NCBI GenBank assembly: GCA_003480165.1
Contig: QUIQ01000008.1
Coordinates: forward strand, 1 to 64,000
Reading direction: 5' to 3'
DNA from: Firmicutes bacterium AM41-11
GTDB lineage: Bacteria; Bacillota_I; Bacilli_A; Erysipelotrichales; Erysipelotrichaceae
Length of the DNA stretch: 64,000 bases
A program made the position numbers and the translations under genes. The notes beneath the pieces are model-generated. The model was given only the letters and a program-made list of their open reading frames with translations, did not search any database and was not told the origin of the DNA. Shown in pieces: positions 1 to 8,579 of the stretch; position 1 is the stretch's first letter, and each line of letters starts with the position of its first letter.

Positions 1-240
1 GGTGACGTTAAAGTGTGTGAAGCAATGCGTGAATTATTTCAAGACGAGAGAAATAAAGGAATATCTGAAGGAATAGGTATAGGAAGAGCAGAAGAAAAAT
101 TTGAAACTTCTATATCTTTCCTCCATTCCATCATGGTTAACTTAAATTTCAATGTAGACCAGGCGATGGATGCATTATCTATTGATGAAAAAGATCGTGA
201 TTTCTATCGTGAGAAACTTGCATCTTTGAGTAAGAATTAG
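1..240 (+). CDS. C-terminal part of a Rpn/PD-(D/E)XK family nuclease-transposase
   Basis: The reading frame is open at the window edge, so only the last 79 residues or so are visible. The segment C-E-A-M-R-E-L followed by a charged stretch rich in G and E (SEGIGIGRAEEKFE) and then a short helical tail with the words DQAMDALSI is typical of the C-terminus of Rpn-type recombination-promoting nuclease / transposase-like proteins. The catalytic core lies outside the window. The family assignment rests on this tail alone. The gene ends at a strong bidirectional hairpin terminator. Confidence 0.6.
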   Translation, partial: GDVKVCEAMRELFQDERNKGISEGIGIGRAEEKFETSISFLHSIMVNLNFNVDQAMDALSIDEKDRDFYREKLASLSKN

Positions 241-241
241 A

Positions 242-277
242 AAACTATAGGCTGTTGATTCAGCCTATAGTTTTTTA
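242..277. terminator. bidirectional rho-independent terminator
   Basis: A 12-13 bp stem (AAACTATAGGCTG pairing with CAGCCTATAGTTT) has T-rich flanks on both strands. It separates two convergent genes and probably serves both. Confidence 0.85.
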
Positions 278-820
278 TTGTTCTTTGTTGAGTGGGAAAC
301 CTGTTTTTTTATGGGTTACAATATAGTGAACCGTTTCATCAAGTCCATGGATGGATAGGTACTCCAATAGGTGATAGATTAGAGCGTCTGTATCTTTGTG
401 AATTAAGATATGGTTTCGACCTTGTATATAGTAATTTAAAGCGCTCGCGTCGGTATAATCTTTCCCTTGATAAATCATACTTGCGGCTACACGATCACAA
501 AACATTTCTATGACGTAATTGCGTGGCATTTTACATGCATAGATTCCATCTTTTCCGAAATCCAGCCAGTATTCCCAATGATGTTTGTTTCTTCCTTTAT
601 GGTGTAGCCATCCTAATGAATAACCCTTTTCTTCTTTTTCGGCATCAATAGGGGAACGAAATCCTTGGTAGTAATGGAAGCCAGTTTTTAATTCGATGTA
701 TGAGTATTTACTTAAATCATGCAACAAACCTTGTTTATAAAGGTGGCATCGGAAACAAAGATGCATAACTTTGAATTTGTGGCGGGTAATTGTTTTTAAG
801 TGTCCGTAAATTTTGTTCAT
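275..820 (-). CDS. DUF5662 family protein
   Basis: The 181-residue protein carries GLLHDLSKYSYIE near residue 32 and further histidines (WLHHKGRNKHHWEYW), an arrangement seen in the uncharacterised DUF5662 family. The HD and HH groups suggest a metal-binding site resembling HD-domain proteins, but no reaction is established for the family. It has no signal peptide or membrane segment. It is a single-gene unit that ends at the terminator shared with the upstream gene. Confidence 0.6.
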   Translation of the reverse strand: MNKIYGHLKTITRHKFKVMHLCFRCHLYKQGLLHDLSKYSYIELKTGFHYYQGFRSPIDAEKEEKGYSLGWLHHKGRNKHHWEYWLDFGKDGIYACKMPRNYVIEMFCDRVAASMIYQGKDYTDASALNYYIQGRNHILIHKDTDALIYHLLEYLSIHGLDETVHYIVTHKKTGFPLNKEQ

Positions 821-1022
821 GTTAATAGTATAACGCGAAAGTCTATTTTTTTAAGTTTCCCATACAACAAATTTTTTCCTTCACTAGATGGGTATAAGGC
901 GATAGATATACAGTAATTCAAGCTTTTTGGAGACGCTTGCTGTTAAAGAAAAGTCGATAAATATTCAGTTTTGTTGAATTTTTTAGTATACTTATTTCAA
1001 TAGATTAGAAAAGGTGGAACAT

Positions 1023-1619
1023 ATGCATGGATTAATTAAACTGGGAATGTATTTACCATTTATATTTATTGCATGCATCGAAGTGGTTTTCGCCCTTTTT
1101 TTTATTTTGGAAAATTTCTAAAGGAAAGTCACATTCTGAAGTCTCAGCAAATTTTAATGGACATTTAGATTTTGCACAATTTCTAAACCAATCCAAAGAT
1201 ACGGCGTATGTTATTTTAAACCGCAAGGATCAAATGCCAATTGCTGCATTTGGAAATCTGCAGGGATTATTGGGATGTGATTTAAAAGAAATTCAAGATG
1301 ACCTTTATAATTTACAGAGAAACTTTTTAGATATCAAAGAAAATCGGAATTTAATGAATGAATATTTTGCGTGGGATGGAAAGAGGAAGAAGCGGATCGA
1401 TTGCTGAGTCAATCCATCGCATCGATTCATCCAGGTGATTACCAAAGAGTAGTCTCTTTGATGGAAAAGAGTTTGTATGGAGAAATTGACTTGGAACCAT
1501 TTGAAGTACGGGTTATATATGTCTTTATGGAACATCTTGCCCAATATGTGGAAGAGCAAGATTTCTGGGTAAAGATTTGCTGGCATTATGTATGTTTTAG
1601 AAGAAAAGCACTCAATTAG
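1023..1619 (+). pseudogene. frameshifted membrane/PAS-like sensory protein remnant
   Basis: An ATG at 1023 follows a good site (AAAGGTGG) and encodes a membrane segment (LGMYLPFIFIACIEVVFALFF) that stops after 35 codons. Removing one T from a run of eight Ts near 1095 joins it to a second frame (WKISKGKSH...). That frame reads through a soluble region containing YVILNRKDQMPIAAFGNLQGLLG. Near 1378 the frame breaks again and continues as KEEEADRLLSQS... to 1619. The three pieces together look like a membrane-anchored signalling protein with a PAS-like region. I do not recognise the family. Either the gene is decayed or the T8 tract is a slippage site, but the second break makes decay more likely. 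Confidence 0.5.
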
Positions 1620-1632
1620 GAGCGCTTTTTTT
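1605..1632. terminator. convergent terminator
   Basis: AAAGCACTC and GGAGCGCTTT can pair with one mismatch and are followed by a T run on the + strand. The hairpin lies at the convergent ends of the pseudogene and the MATE gene. Confidence 0.55.
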
Positions 1633-2902
1633 GTAGAACGATGGCAAGTAGAGCCGAAGCCATTCGTGCTAAGGTTGTACTCCACCAGATCATGATTTGT
1701 TCTGGATAAAGCAAAGGAAGAATGAGCATTAATACAAACATAAAAACAGGTTCTACAAAAGTCAAAATATAGGATAGTACATGTTTTTCGGTGGCATAGA
1801 AACTAGCGGTTGCGACTCGTGTAATGGCTACAAAGGGGATAGATAATAGAAATATTGGCATAGCTTTTCCGGTTTGAATGTTTACTTGATACGATGCGCC
1901 AAAGAGCTGACCAATATGCCAGCGGCCAAGATACATGAAAATACATCCAATAAAAGCTAGAAGTAGCGCAAAGCCATAGGCCATTTTTCGTGTAGACTGC
2001 AAAACTGTAGTGTTTTTCTCTCCGTAGTATCGGCTTAATAAAGGCTGAATGCCATCACCAACGCCTTGTAAAACTAAATAGATGATACAGATGATGTATT
2101 CGATACATGCATACGTTGCGATTGCGATTTCGCCGCCATAGAGCATCGAAAACTTATTAATGATGACTAAGGAAATATTTGGGGTTAAGGCTAGCCCAAA
2201 AGGTGCCAGACCTACTTTACATATGGATTTGATTAAGTAGGGGGCACGGCTTAGAGAAGTTTTTATATAGAAACAGTGTTTATATAGGGAGTCCGTTATG
2301 GCGATAAAGACGGTTACGCCTTGACCGATTATGGTTGCCAGAGCAGCTCCTTTGATGCCATATCCCATTTGCCATACAAACAGATAATCGAGTGCAATGT
2401 TTGTGATAAAACCACTGACCATGGCAATCATGGCCATAAAGGATCCTCCATAATTTCGCATTAAAGGAATTAGGCCAGTTCCTAACACTTGCAAAAGGGC
2501 TCCCAGGGCAATGATTTGGATATAGTCCATGCCATAGCGCAAGAGTTCTTTTTGCATGCCCAATGTTTTTAATAGAGGCATCGCAAAAAGGTAAAGGATA
2601 AAGGATAGGATGATACTGGAAAGAATTAATAACCACCAGGCCATTCCGGCAAAATTCTCGGCTGTTTCTTTGTCGCCACTGGCTAGATGGATGGCATAGT
2701 ATACTGCTGCTCCCATTCCAATGCCGGTACCAACGGCTTGAATCAGGGCAACAACAGGATAGGCCATATTAATAGCGGATAGTCCCATATCACCAATGGT
2801 ATTTCCAACAAAAAAGCCATCGATAATGGCATAGACACCAGATAGGGCAAAGGCGATAATAGATGGTATTACATATTTAAAAAAGGTTCTTTCATGATGC
2901 AT
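1616..2902 (-). CDS. MATE family multidrug/Na+ efflux protein
   Basis: The 428-residue, highly hydrophobic protein starts MHHERTFFKYVIPSIIAFALSGVYAIIDGFFVGNTIG, the first-helix signature of MATE transporters (VYAIIDGFFVG). About twelve membrane segments follow in two repeats, the usual MATE length. The start is chosen for the upstream GAGAGGAATT site. MATE proteins export cationic drugs or metabolites in exchange for Na+ or H+, but the substrate cannot be read from the sequence. It is a single gene with no linked regulator. Confidence 0.85.
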   Translation of the reverse strand: MHHERTFFKYVIPSIIAFALSGVYAIIDGFFVGNTIGDMGLSAINMAYPVVALIQAVGTGIGMGAAVYYAIHLASGDKETAENFAGMAWWLLILSSIILSFILYLFAMPLLKTLGMQKELLRYGMDYIQIIALGALLQVLGTGLIPLMRNYGGSFMAMIAMVSGFITNIALDYLFVWQMGYGIKGAALATIIGQGVTVFIAITDSLYKHCFYIKTSLSRAPYLIKSICKVGLAPFGLALTPNISLVIINKFSMLYGGEIAIATYACIEYIICIIYLVLQGVGDGIQPLLSRYYGEKNTTVLQSTRKMAYGFALLLAFIGCIFMYLGRWHIGQLFGASYQVNIQTGKAMPIFLLSIPFVAITRVATASFYATEKHVLSYILTFVEPVFMFVLMLILPLLYPEQIMIWWSTTLARMASALLAIVLQKKRS

Positions 2903-2979
2903 TTTAATTCCTCTCTGCTTTTATTTTACGCATAATGAAATAAGAAAACTATGGCGAATGCATAAAGAAAAAATTTTTC

Positions 2980-3008
2980 TTGCGTATTCTTGACAGGGTT
3001 GATATAAT
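2980..3008 (+). promoter_or_regulatory. sigma-A promoter for rpmE
   Basis: TTGCGT at 2980 and TATAAT at 3003 are separated by 17 bases and lie about 60 bases upstream of rpmE. A TTGACA at 2990 is too close to the -10 box to be its -35 box. Confidence 0.6.
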
Positions 3009-3026
3009 CTCAGTGCACTTACTTTG

Positions 3027-3056
3027 AACCCACACGGGGTTTAAGGCGGAAGGAGG
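3027..3056 (+). promoter_or_regulatory. rpmE leader hairpin and ribosome binding site
   Basis: AACCC at 3027 can pair with GGGTT near 3037, just upstream of a near-perfect ribosome binding site (AAGGAGG at 3050-3056). Leaders of L31 genes in Firmicutes are known to carry small autoregulatory structures. The hairpin is seen; its use in L31 feedback is inference. Confidence 0.35.
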
Positions 3057-3064
3057 ACAATCAA

Positions 3065-3274
3065 ATGAAACAAGGAATTCATCCAGATTACCACAAAGTG
3101 ACTTGTGTATGTACATCTTGTGGAGCTGAATTTGAAACTGGTTCAACAGTAAAGGGAGATACATTACGTGTAGATACTTGCAGTAACTGTCATCCATTCT
3201 ATACTGGACGTCAACGTTTTGCGGCAGCTCAAGGACGTATTGAAAAGTTCAACAAGAAATATGGTTTAAAATAA
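3065..3274 (+). CDS. rpmE: 50S ribosomal protein bL31
   Basis: The 69-residue protein begins [12 protein letters not shown] and contains the zinc-ligand cysteines CVCTSCG and CSNCH, plus the conserved HPFYTGRQR segment. This is the zinc-binding (C+) form of bL31. It sits in the large ribosomal subunit at the intersubunit bridge. A strong ribosome binding site lies 8 bases upstream and a terminator follows directly. Confidence 0.97.
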   Translation: MKQGIHPDYHKVTCVCTSCGAEFETGSTVKGDTLRVDTCSNCHPFYTGRQRFAAAQGRIEKFNKKYGLK

Positions 3275-3285
3275 GGATTTATCAG

Positions 3286-3308
3286 ACGACACTTCGGTGT
3301 CGTTTTTT
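3286..3308 (+). terminator. terminator after rpmE
   Basis: A 7-bp stem (ACGACAC/GTGTCGT) with a TTCG tetraloop is followed by seven Ts. Confidence 0.9.
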
Positions 3309-3341
3309 TATGCTAAAATGGAGACGAAAGTGGGTGGTTGT

Positions 3342-4505
3342 ATGCGATTCGCAAAGAGAATGGATACGTTTCATGCTTCTGTTTTTACAGAGTTAAAAGA
3401 GAAAAAAGAGGAATTCACCAAACGAACGGGACAAAAAACGATTGATTTATCCATTGGGTCTCCGCAAATCTTACCCGATAGTTCGATTATGCAAGTGATG
3501 CGTGAAGCTGTTTCACAACCCGAAAACTATAAATATGCGATCAATGAATTGGATGATTTGTTGCTCGCTATTCAAAACTGGTATAAGAAACGCTACCAGG
3601 TAGACTTAGATAAAGAGGAAATTATCTGTTTACAAGGTAGTCAAGAGGCGTTATGCAACTTACCTATGGTCTTATGTGATCCAGGTGATGTTGTTTTGGT
3701 GCCTGATCCACACTATCCAATATTTGTGGATGGACCACATCTAGCTGGTGCTGAAGTAGCTTTTATGCCAATGAAAGAAGAAAATGATTACTTGATTCAA
3801 TTTGATGAAATTGATCCCGAACTTGCCCGCCGGGCTAAGATGATGATTGTCTCTTATCCGAATAATCCAACATGTGCAACTGCACCAGATTCTTTCTATG
3901 AAGAATTGATTGCCTTTGCCAAAAAATATGATATTTTGGTGATTCATGATAATGCGTATAGTGAACTGGTTTTTGATGGCAAGGAAGGAAAGAGTTTTTT
4001 GTCTTTTCCCGGTGCTAAAGAGATTGGTGTAGAAGTCAATTCTTTCTCAAAGACCTATGGAATGGCAGGTGCGCGTCTGGGTGTTTGTGTGGGAAATAAA
4101 GATGTGATTCAACATTTTCGGATTTTAAAATCCAATATCGATTATGGTATTTTCTTGCCTGTACAATATGCCGGCATTGAAGCGTTATGTCATGGTGGTT
4201 CTACAATTGAAGAAACGCGAGCGATGTATCAAGACCATCGTGATATCTTGGTTGTTGGTTTAAATCGCCTTGGCTGGAAAGTCAAATCAAGTCCAGCAAC
4301 GATGTTTGTCTGGGCAAAAATTCCCGATTCGTATTCAGATTCGAATGCGTTTGTGCTAGATGTTCTAGAAAAAACAGGGGTTGTTTTGACACCAGGCCAA
4401 TCTTTTGGTCAAGCAGGTATACGTTATGTACGTATGGCTTTGGTTCAAGATGGTCCTACTTTACAAGAAGCGGTGAATCGCTTCGAAAAGGTGCATTGTT
4501 TTTAA
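3342..4505 (+). CDS. PLP-dependent class I/II aminotransferase
   Basis: The 387-residue protein has the fold-type I aminotransferase pattern: the aromatic/glycine region GSQEAL near residue 98, SYPNNPT for substrate carboxylate binding, DNAYSEL with the PLP-ring Asp, and SFSKTYGMAGARLG with the Schiff-base Lys. It resembles the LL-diaminopimelate / alanine aminotransferase-like group, but the amino acid substrate cannot be fixed from sequence. I chose the ATG at 3342 because GTGGGTGG precedes it. A longer in-frame TTG start at 3297 would fall inside the preceding terminator. It is a single-gene unit with its own terminator. Confidence 0.85.
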   Translation: MRFAKRMDTFHASVFTELKEKKEEFTKRTGQKTIDLSIGSPQILPDSSIMQVMREAVSQPENYKYAINELDDLLLAIQNWYKKRYQVDLDKEEIICLQGSQEALCNLPMVLCDPGDVVLVPDPHYPIFVDGPHLAGAEVAFMPMKEENDYLIQFDEIDPELARRAKMMIVSYPNNPTCATAPDSFYEELIAFAKKYDILVIHDNAYSELVFDGKEGKSFLSFPGAKEIGVEVNSFSKTYGMAGARLGVCVGNKDVIQHFRILKSNIDYGIFLPVQYAGIEALCHGGSTIEETRAMYQDHRDILVVGLNRLGWKVKSSPATMFVWAKIPDSYSDSNAFVLDVLEKTGVVLTPGQSFGQAGIRYVRMALVQDGPTLQEAVNRFEKVHCF

Positions 4506-4531
4506 TTCCCATTCATTTGGGAATTTTTTTA
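4504..4531 (+). terminator. terminator after the aminotransferase
   Basis: AATTCCC pairs with GGGAATT and is followed by seven Ts. Confidence 0.9.
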
Positions 4532-4564
4532 TCCCTTTTTGTGGAAATAAACGTAGTAATAGGT

Positions 4565-5707
4565 ATGCAATGTGAACGATGTAAGAATACAGATCCGAAA
4601 TATTTTGCCTATGACCATGGAATTTATTATTGTCGTAAATGTATTGCGTTTGGTCGTCTGGATGTAGGAGAAAAACCAAAAGTTCTGCAAGTCAGCCATG
4701 TGGTTTATAAAAAGGGCTATCATCTGGATTTTGAAATGACTGCCCTGCAAAAAGCAGCGGCCGAAAAGACTTTAACGTATTTAAAGCAGGGGAAAAGTGT
4801 ATTTGTCTATGCGGCTACCGGAGCTGGAAAAACAGAAATGACGCTGGAAAGCATTTCCTATTATTTATCGCAAGGAAAAAAGGTGGGGTTTGCGATTTCG
4901 CGCCGCCAAGTTGTTTTGGAAATCTGTCAGCGCTTAAAGAAAGTTTTTCCAAGCCTTTCGGTCATTGCGGTTACGCAAGGGTATACCGATATTGTGGATG
5001 GGGACCTTATTGTCTGTACAACGCATCAATTGTATCGCTATCCATATACTTTTGATTTATTGATTATGGATGAGGTTGATGCCTTTCCTTATGCGAATAA
5101 TGATTTGTTGCAAGAAATTGCCCAGCAAGCTTGTATTGGTCAGTTTTTATATTTGAGCGCAACGCCAGATGCTTTTAGTTTGGAGCAAATTCAAGCTGGA
5201 AAAATGGAAATGGTCACCTTATTTAAACGCCCTCATGGACATCCTTTGATTCTTCCGGTTGTGCATAAAGGCTCTATTTGGATACAGATTTTCTGGATAT
5301 TCTACTACTGTAATAAATGGAAAAATAAACAAGTGTTATTGTTTATGCCGACCAAGCGGGAAGTACAGCTTTTTTATCGCTTTTTCGCTTGTTTCTATTC
5401 TTGTGCATATATTCATTCAGCTTCCCAAGATAAAGATGAAATTATGGCGAAGTTTCATCAAAAGGCTTTTCGTATTTTATTGTGTACGACGTTATTGGAA
5501 CGTGGGATTACGGTTCCGAGTGTACAAGTGATTGTATATCGCGCCGATCATCCAGTTTTTACTTGTGCTAGTTTGATTCAAATATATGGTCGTGTGGGAC
5601 GTAGTTTTAAAGATCCCGAAGGGGAAGGAGTTTGTCTATGCCAATCGGTCAATCCATCTATACAAGATTGTCTCAAGCAATTACGCCAGATGAATCAATC
5701 TGTTTAG
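4565..5707 (+). CDS. comFA: ComFA, DNA-uptake ATPase/helicase
   Basis: The protein (380 residues from the chosen ATG) begins with a four-cysteine zinc finger (CERCKN...CRKC), then Walker A AATGAGKTEM near residue 80. Next are the DEVD box in LLIMDEVDAFPY, the SAT motif LYLSATPD and a C-terminal helicase motif VI (QIYGRVGRS). This is the ComFA layout of a late-competence superfamily 2 ATPase at the cytoplasmic face of the DNA-uptake machine. The upstream ribosome binding site is weak. The 3' end overlaps comFC by 70 bases, so the two are translationally linked. Confidence 0.92.
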   Translation: MQCERCKNTDPKYFAYDHGIYYCRKCIAFGRLDVGEKPKVLQVSHVVYKKGYHLDFEMTALQKAAAEKTLTYLKQGKSVFVYAATGAGKTEMTLESISYYLSQGKKVGFAISRRQVVLEICQRLKKVFPSLSVIAVTQGYTDIVDGDLIVCTTHQLYRYPYTFDLLIMDEVDAFPYANNDLLQEIAQQACIGQFLYLSATPDAFSLEQIQAGKMEMVTLFKRPHGHPLILPVVHKGSIWIQIFWIFYYCNKWKNKQVLLFMPTKREVQLFYRFFACFYSCAYIHSASQDKDEIMAKFHQKAFRILLCTTLLERGITVPSVQVIVYRADHPVFTCASLIQIYGRVGRSFKDPEGEGVCLCQSVNPSIQDCLKQLRQMNQSV

Positions 5708-6318
5708 TTTGTAATGCACCTTTGGATGAAGTTGCTTGGATCTTAGGCGAAGCGAAGCTATGTCAAAATTGTCGAAAACAGTTACAAGTGCATAAACAAG
5801 CGTATCGGATAGAGGGAAGAATTTGGTATGTGCTTTATGAATACAATGACTTTTTAGAGCGGCTTTGGTTTCGCTACAAGGAACAGAGAGATATTGTATT
5901 AGCGCCCATATTTTTGGAAGAAGTTCGTGCTTCTTTCTTTAGTAAGTATTGTGTATGTGGTCTTTGTAGCTCAGAGAAAAAACGCTTGGACAGAGGCTTT
6001 GAACCCTTAAAAGAAATATTTATGGCGCAAGGAATAGAGTTTTACAGTCCTTTTTATAAAAACCGCGATTGGAAACAAAATCATCAGCATAAACAAGAAA
6101 GAAAAAAGATTGCGCAGATCCTGAAAAAGAAAAGTTTGTATCCTTTACCCAATAAAGCCATCTGTTTAGTGGATGATGTTTGTACCAGTGGAGCAAGTCT
6201 AGAAGCTGCCTTGTCGCAAATGGATTGTGCAATGGTTTTTGTGGTGAGCGCACATCCTGTTTGGATTCAAGAACATGCTGCTATGCGCGTATCGCTTCGC
6301 AAGGTTCCATGGAAATAG
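5638..6318 (+). CDS. comFC: ComFC, phosphoribosyltransferase-fold competence protein
   Basis: The 226-residue protein has an N-terminal zinc-finger-like pair CLVCNAP...CQNCRK, a HQHKQERKKIAQILKK segment and a C-terminal PRPP-binding loop ICLVDDVCTSGASL, the standard ComFC/GntX order. It partners ComFA in moving incoming single-stranded DNA. The ATG at 5638 has GGAAGGAG seven bases upstream, inside comFA. A TTG six bases earlier is less likely. Confidence 0.9.
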   Translation: MPIGQSIYTRLSQAITPDESICLVCNAPLDEVAWILGEAKLCQNCRKQLQVHKQAYRIEGRIWYVLYEYNDFLERLWFRYKEQRDIVLAPIFLEEVRASFFSKYCVCGLCSSEKKRLDRGFEPLKEIFMAQGIEFYSPFYKNRDWKQNHQHKQERKKIAQILKKKSLYPLPNKAICLVDDVCTSGASLEAALSQMDCAMVFVVSAHPVWIQEHAAMRVSLRKVPWK

Positions 6319-6390
6319 AAAAACGTGCAAAAAGATGGACTGGTATTTTTTTTCTTAATTCGGTATTCTTAAAGAAGTGAGGAGTTTACT

Positions 6391-7026
6391 ATGAAAAGAA
6401 GCAAATATATTGATCATACTTTATTAAAACCAGAAGCAACGCAAGATCAAATCGAAAAATTATGCCAAGAAGCTAAACAATACGATTTTGCCAGTGTCTG
6501 TGTGAATCCGTATTGGGTGCCATTCTGCAAGGAAGAGCTAAAAGATAGTGATGTCAAAGTTTGTACGGTTATCGGCTTTCCTTTAGGTGCTACTTCCAGT
6601 GCATCCAAAGCGTTTGAAACAGCGCATGCGATTGAACAAGGTGCGGATGAAGTGGATATGGTTATGAATATCGGAGAATTGTTGGCAGGGCATGATCAAG
6701 CTGTGCAAAAAGATATTGAAGCTGTAGTTCAAGCTGCACAAGGCAAGATTGTAAAAGTGATTTTAGAAACTTGTTTATTGAATGATGCGCAAATCGAACG
6801 GGCTTGTTCTTTATGTGTGAAGGCAAAAGCTGATTTTGTGAAAACGAGTACAGGATTTAATAGTGCAGGAGCCAATACGCATGTGGTTGAGGTTATGAAG
6901 CAGGCGGTAAAAGGCCAGGCCAAAGTAAAAGCAGCAGGTGGCGTACGTAATCAAGCAGATATGGATGCGATGATTGCTGCTGGCGCAGACCGTATTGGAA
7001 CTAGTCACGGCATTGAATTGATGTAA
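6391..7026 (+). CDS. deoC: deoxyribose-phosphate aldolase
   Basis: The 211-residue protein begins [13 protein letters not shown], has [24 protein letters not shown] and the active-site segment DFVKTSTGF, where Lys forms the Schiff base, and ends with KAAGGVR and GADRIGTS. DeoC splits 2-deoxyribose-5-phosphate into glyceraldehyde-3-phosphate and acetaldehyde in nucleoside salvage. Length is normal. It stands alone here, without the deoABCD neighbours often found with it. Confidence 0.96.
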   Translation: MKRSKYIDHTLLKPEATQDQIEKLCQEAKQYDFASVCVNPYWVPFCKEELKDSDVKVCTVIGFPLGATSSASKAFETAHAIEQGADEVDMVMNIGELLAGHDQAVQKDIEAVVQAAQGKIVKVILETCLLNDAQIERACSLCVKAKADFVKTSTGFNSAGANTHVVEVMKQAVKGQAKVKAAGGVRNQADMDAMIAAGADRIGTSHGIELM

Positions 7027-7167
7027 AAACTAAAAAAATTGTGATTTGTCTAAAGCGATATTTCGCTTAGAATTTTGCTTGCAAAAAAGGGGGATTGGCT
7101 TATAATTAGGCCAGCCCTTTTTATATGGAAGGGATTTTGATACAATTTTCTTAAAGGATGATAAAAC

Positions 7168-8484
7168 ATGAATGAAAATTCAAGAGAATATAACGAAATA
7201 TCGGATTTATTAGATTCGATTGAAAGTGATGATACATTAGAGCGGAAGATGGATGCCTTTAAGGCTAAGAAGAGCCGTAAAGATCGTTTGAAACGCAAAA
7301 GAGCAGAAGAACAAGCTTTAGAAAAAGAAGCGCAAGAGACTATTTCGATTGAACCAATTAAAACCGTTCCGGAAACTTCTGAAACGGCTGGACATACGGT
7401 TGCGATGCCTAAGTTATCTAGCGAACTGCAAGATAAAAAGCCAGCGCATGCGATTGCTCAGACTCAAGAGGTCGGCGTGCATGCCTATAAAGAGGAAGCA
7501 GGAAATACGATTGGTGGACAAACGGCTGTATTCCATCCTTTACAAGTAGAAGCGGATAAACCGGATACCAATAAGACGATTGTCTTAGATGATGAAAAGG
7601 TACAAACCATCATTGAAAATTCACGGAAAAATCCTGTATTAGAACGAAAAGTGGTGCATGAGCAGCCAAAAAAATTTACGTTTAATGCGGATATGAAGAA
7701 GAGCTTAGCTGTCTTATGCGGTGTGCTTTTGGTATTGGTTTTGGGCTTTGGGTTGTTCCATGTGATTTCTTCTCAAGAAAATAAGAATGATCAAAGTGTT
7801 GAAACAACGGATATGAATTATAAACGCTTATTAGACTGGGCAGAAGGATATGATACTTTATCCAATGCGGAAAAAGAAGAAATCACTTCTTATGAGAATA
7901 TGTATAATCGTCTATCAAATGATAAAAAAGCAAAAATTGATGACATTTTACAAGATAAAACGGGTTCGTCTTTTTCGGAATTATTGAAGAAGGCTAAAAA
8001 AGAAAAATCTGCCAAAGCAAAGAATAACAATGTGAAAAATGCGGAAAAGAAGGCAAAATTACGTGCGAAGATTGCCGGTTTACAATCGCAGTTAAATGCG
8101 GCTCAAAGCGAATTGGATTCAGCTAATAACAGTGTAAGTTCGATTCAATCACAGATTGATTCTTTGAATCAACAAATTTCGAGTGAACAAAATACGTTGA
8201 ATTCGCTACAGTCTGCAGTAACTCAAGCACAAAGTGCTTTAGAATCTGCTGGAGATGGAGAAGACACGACAGAGCTAGAAGCGCAATTGCAAAAAGCTCT
8301 AAGCGATTATAACGATGGTTTGAGTAGTTATAATTCCAAAGTGGCTAATTTGAATAATCAAATTTCAACTTACAACAACCAATTATCGGATGCACAAAAC
8401 ACGCAATCGACGGCGCAAAATAAAGTCGATAATTTGAATGCCCAAATTGCTTCTTTACAAGAACAATTGAATGCTTTGAAATAG
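7168..8484 (+). CDS. membrane-anchored coiled-coil protein of unknown function
   Basis: The 438-residue protein has a charged cytoplasmic N-terminal part (about residues 1-170, rich in K and E), one membrane helix near residues 177-197 (SLAVLCGVLLVLVLGFGLFHV) and an outer part. The outer part ends in a long coiled coil from about residue 285, with repeated Q/S/N heptads (AKIAGLQSQLNAAQSELDS). Such a layout suits a cell-surface or division-associated scaffold, but I recognise no named family. Own ribosome binding site (AAAGGATG) and terminator indicate a monocistronic gene. Confidence 0.6.
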   Translation: MNENSREYNEISDLLDSIESDDTLERKMDAFKAKKSRKDRLKRKRAEEQALEKEAQETISIEPIKTVPETSETAGHTVAMPKLSSELQDKKPAHAIAQTQEVGVHAYKEEAGNTIGGQTAVFHPLQVEADKPDTNKTIVLDDEKVQTIIENSRKNPVLERKVVHEQPKKFTFNADMKKSLAVLCGVLLVLVLGFGLFHVISSQENKNDQSVETTDMNYKRLLDWAEGYDTLSNAEKEEITSYENMYNRLSNDKKAKIDDILQDKTGSSFSELLKKAKKEKSAKAKNNNVKNAEKKAKLRAKIAGLQSQLNAAQSELDSANNSVSSIQSQIDSLNQQISSEQNTLNSLQSAVTQAQSALESAGDGEDTTELEAQLQKALSDYNDGLSSYNSKVANLNNQISTYNNQLSDAQNTQSTAQNKVDNLNAQIASLQEQLNALK

Positions 8485-8511
8485 TCCCAGCCTGCCTGGG
8501 GCTATTTTTTA
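8483..8511 (+). terminator. terminator after the coiled-coil gene
   Basis: AGTCCCAG pairs with CTGGGGCT (one wobble) and six Ts follow. The stop codon lies inside the stem. Confidence 0.8.
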
Positions 8512-8579
8512 AAATGCAGGTTTAATTGATTGTAAAAGTTTGATAAGATAGAAACGTACGGAAAGTCAGGTGAAAAGAT

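Noticed and set aside
2990-3008. TTGACA at 2990 as the -35 box of the rpmE promoter
   Set aside because: It is only about seven bases from the TATAAT; TTGCGT at 2980 has the right 17-base spacing.
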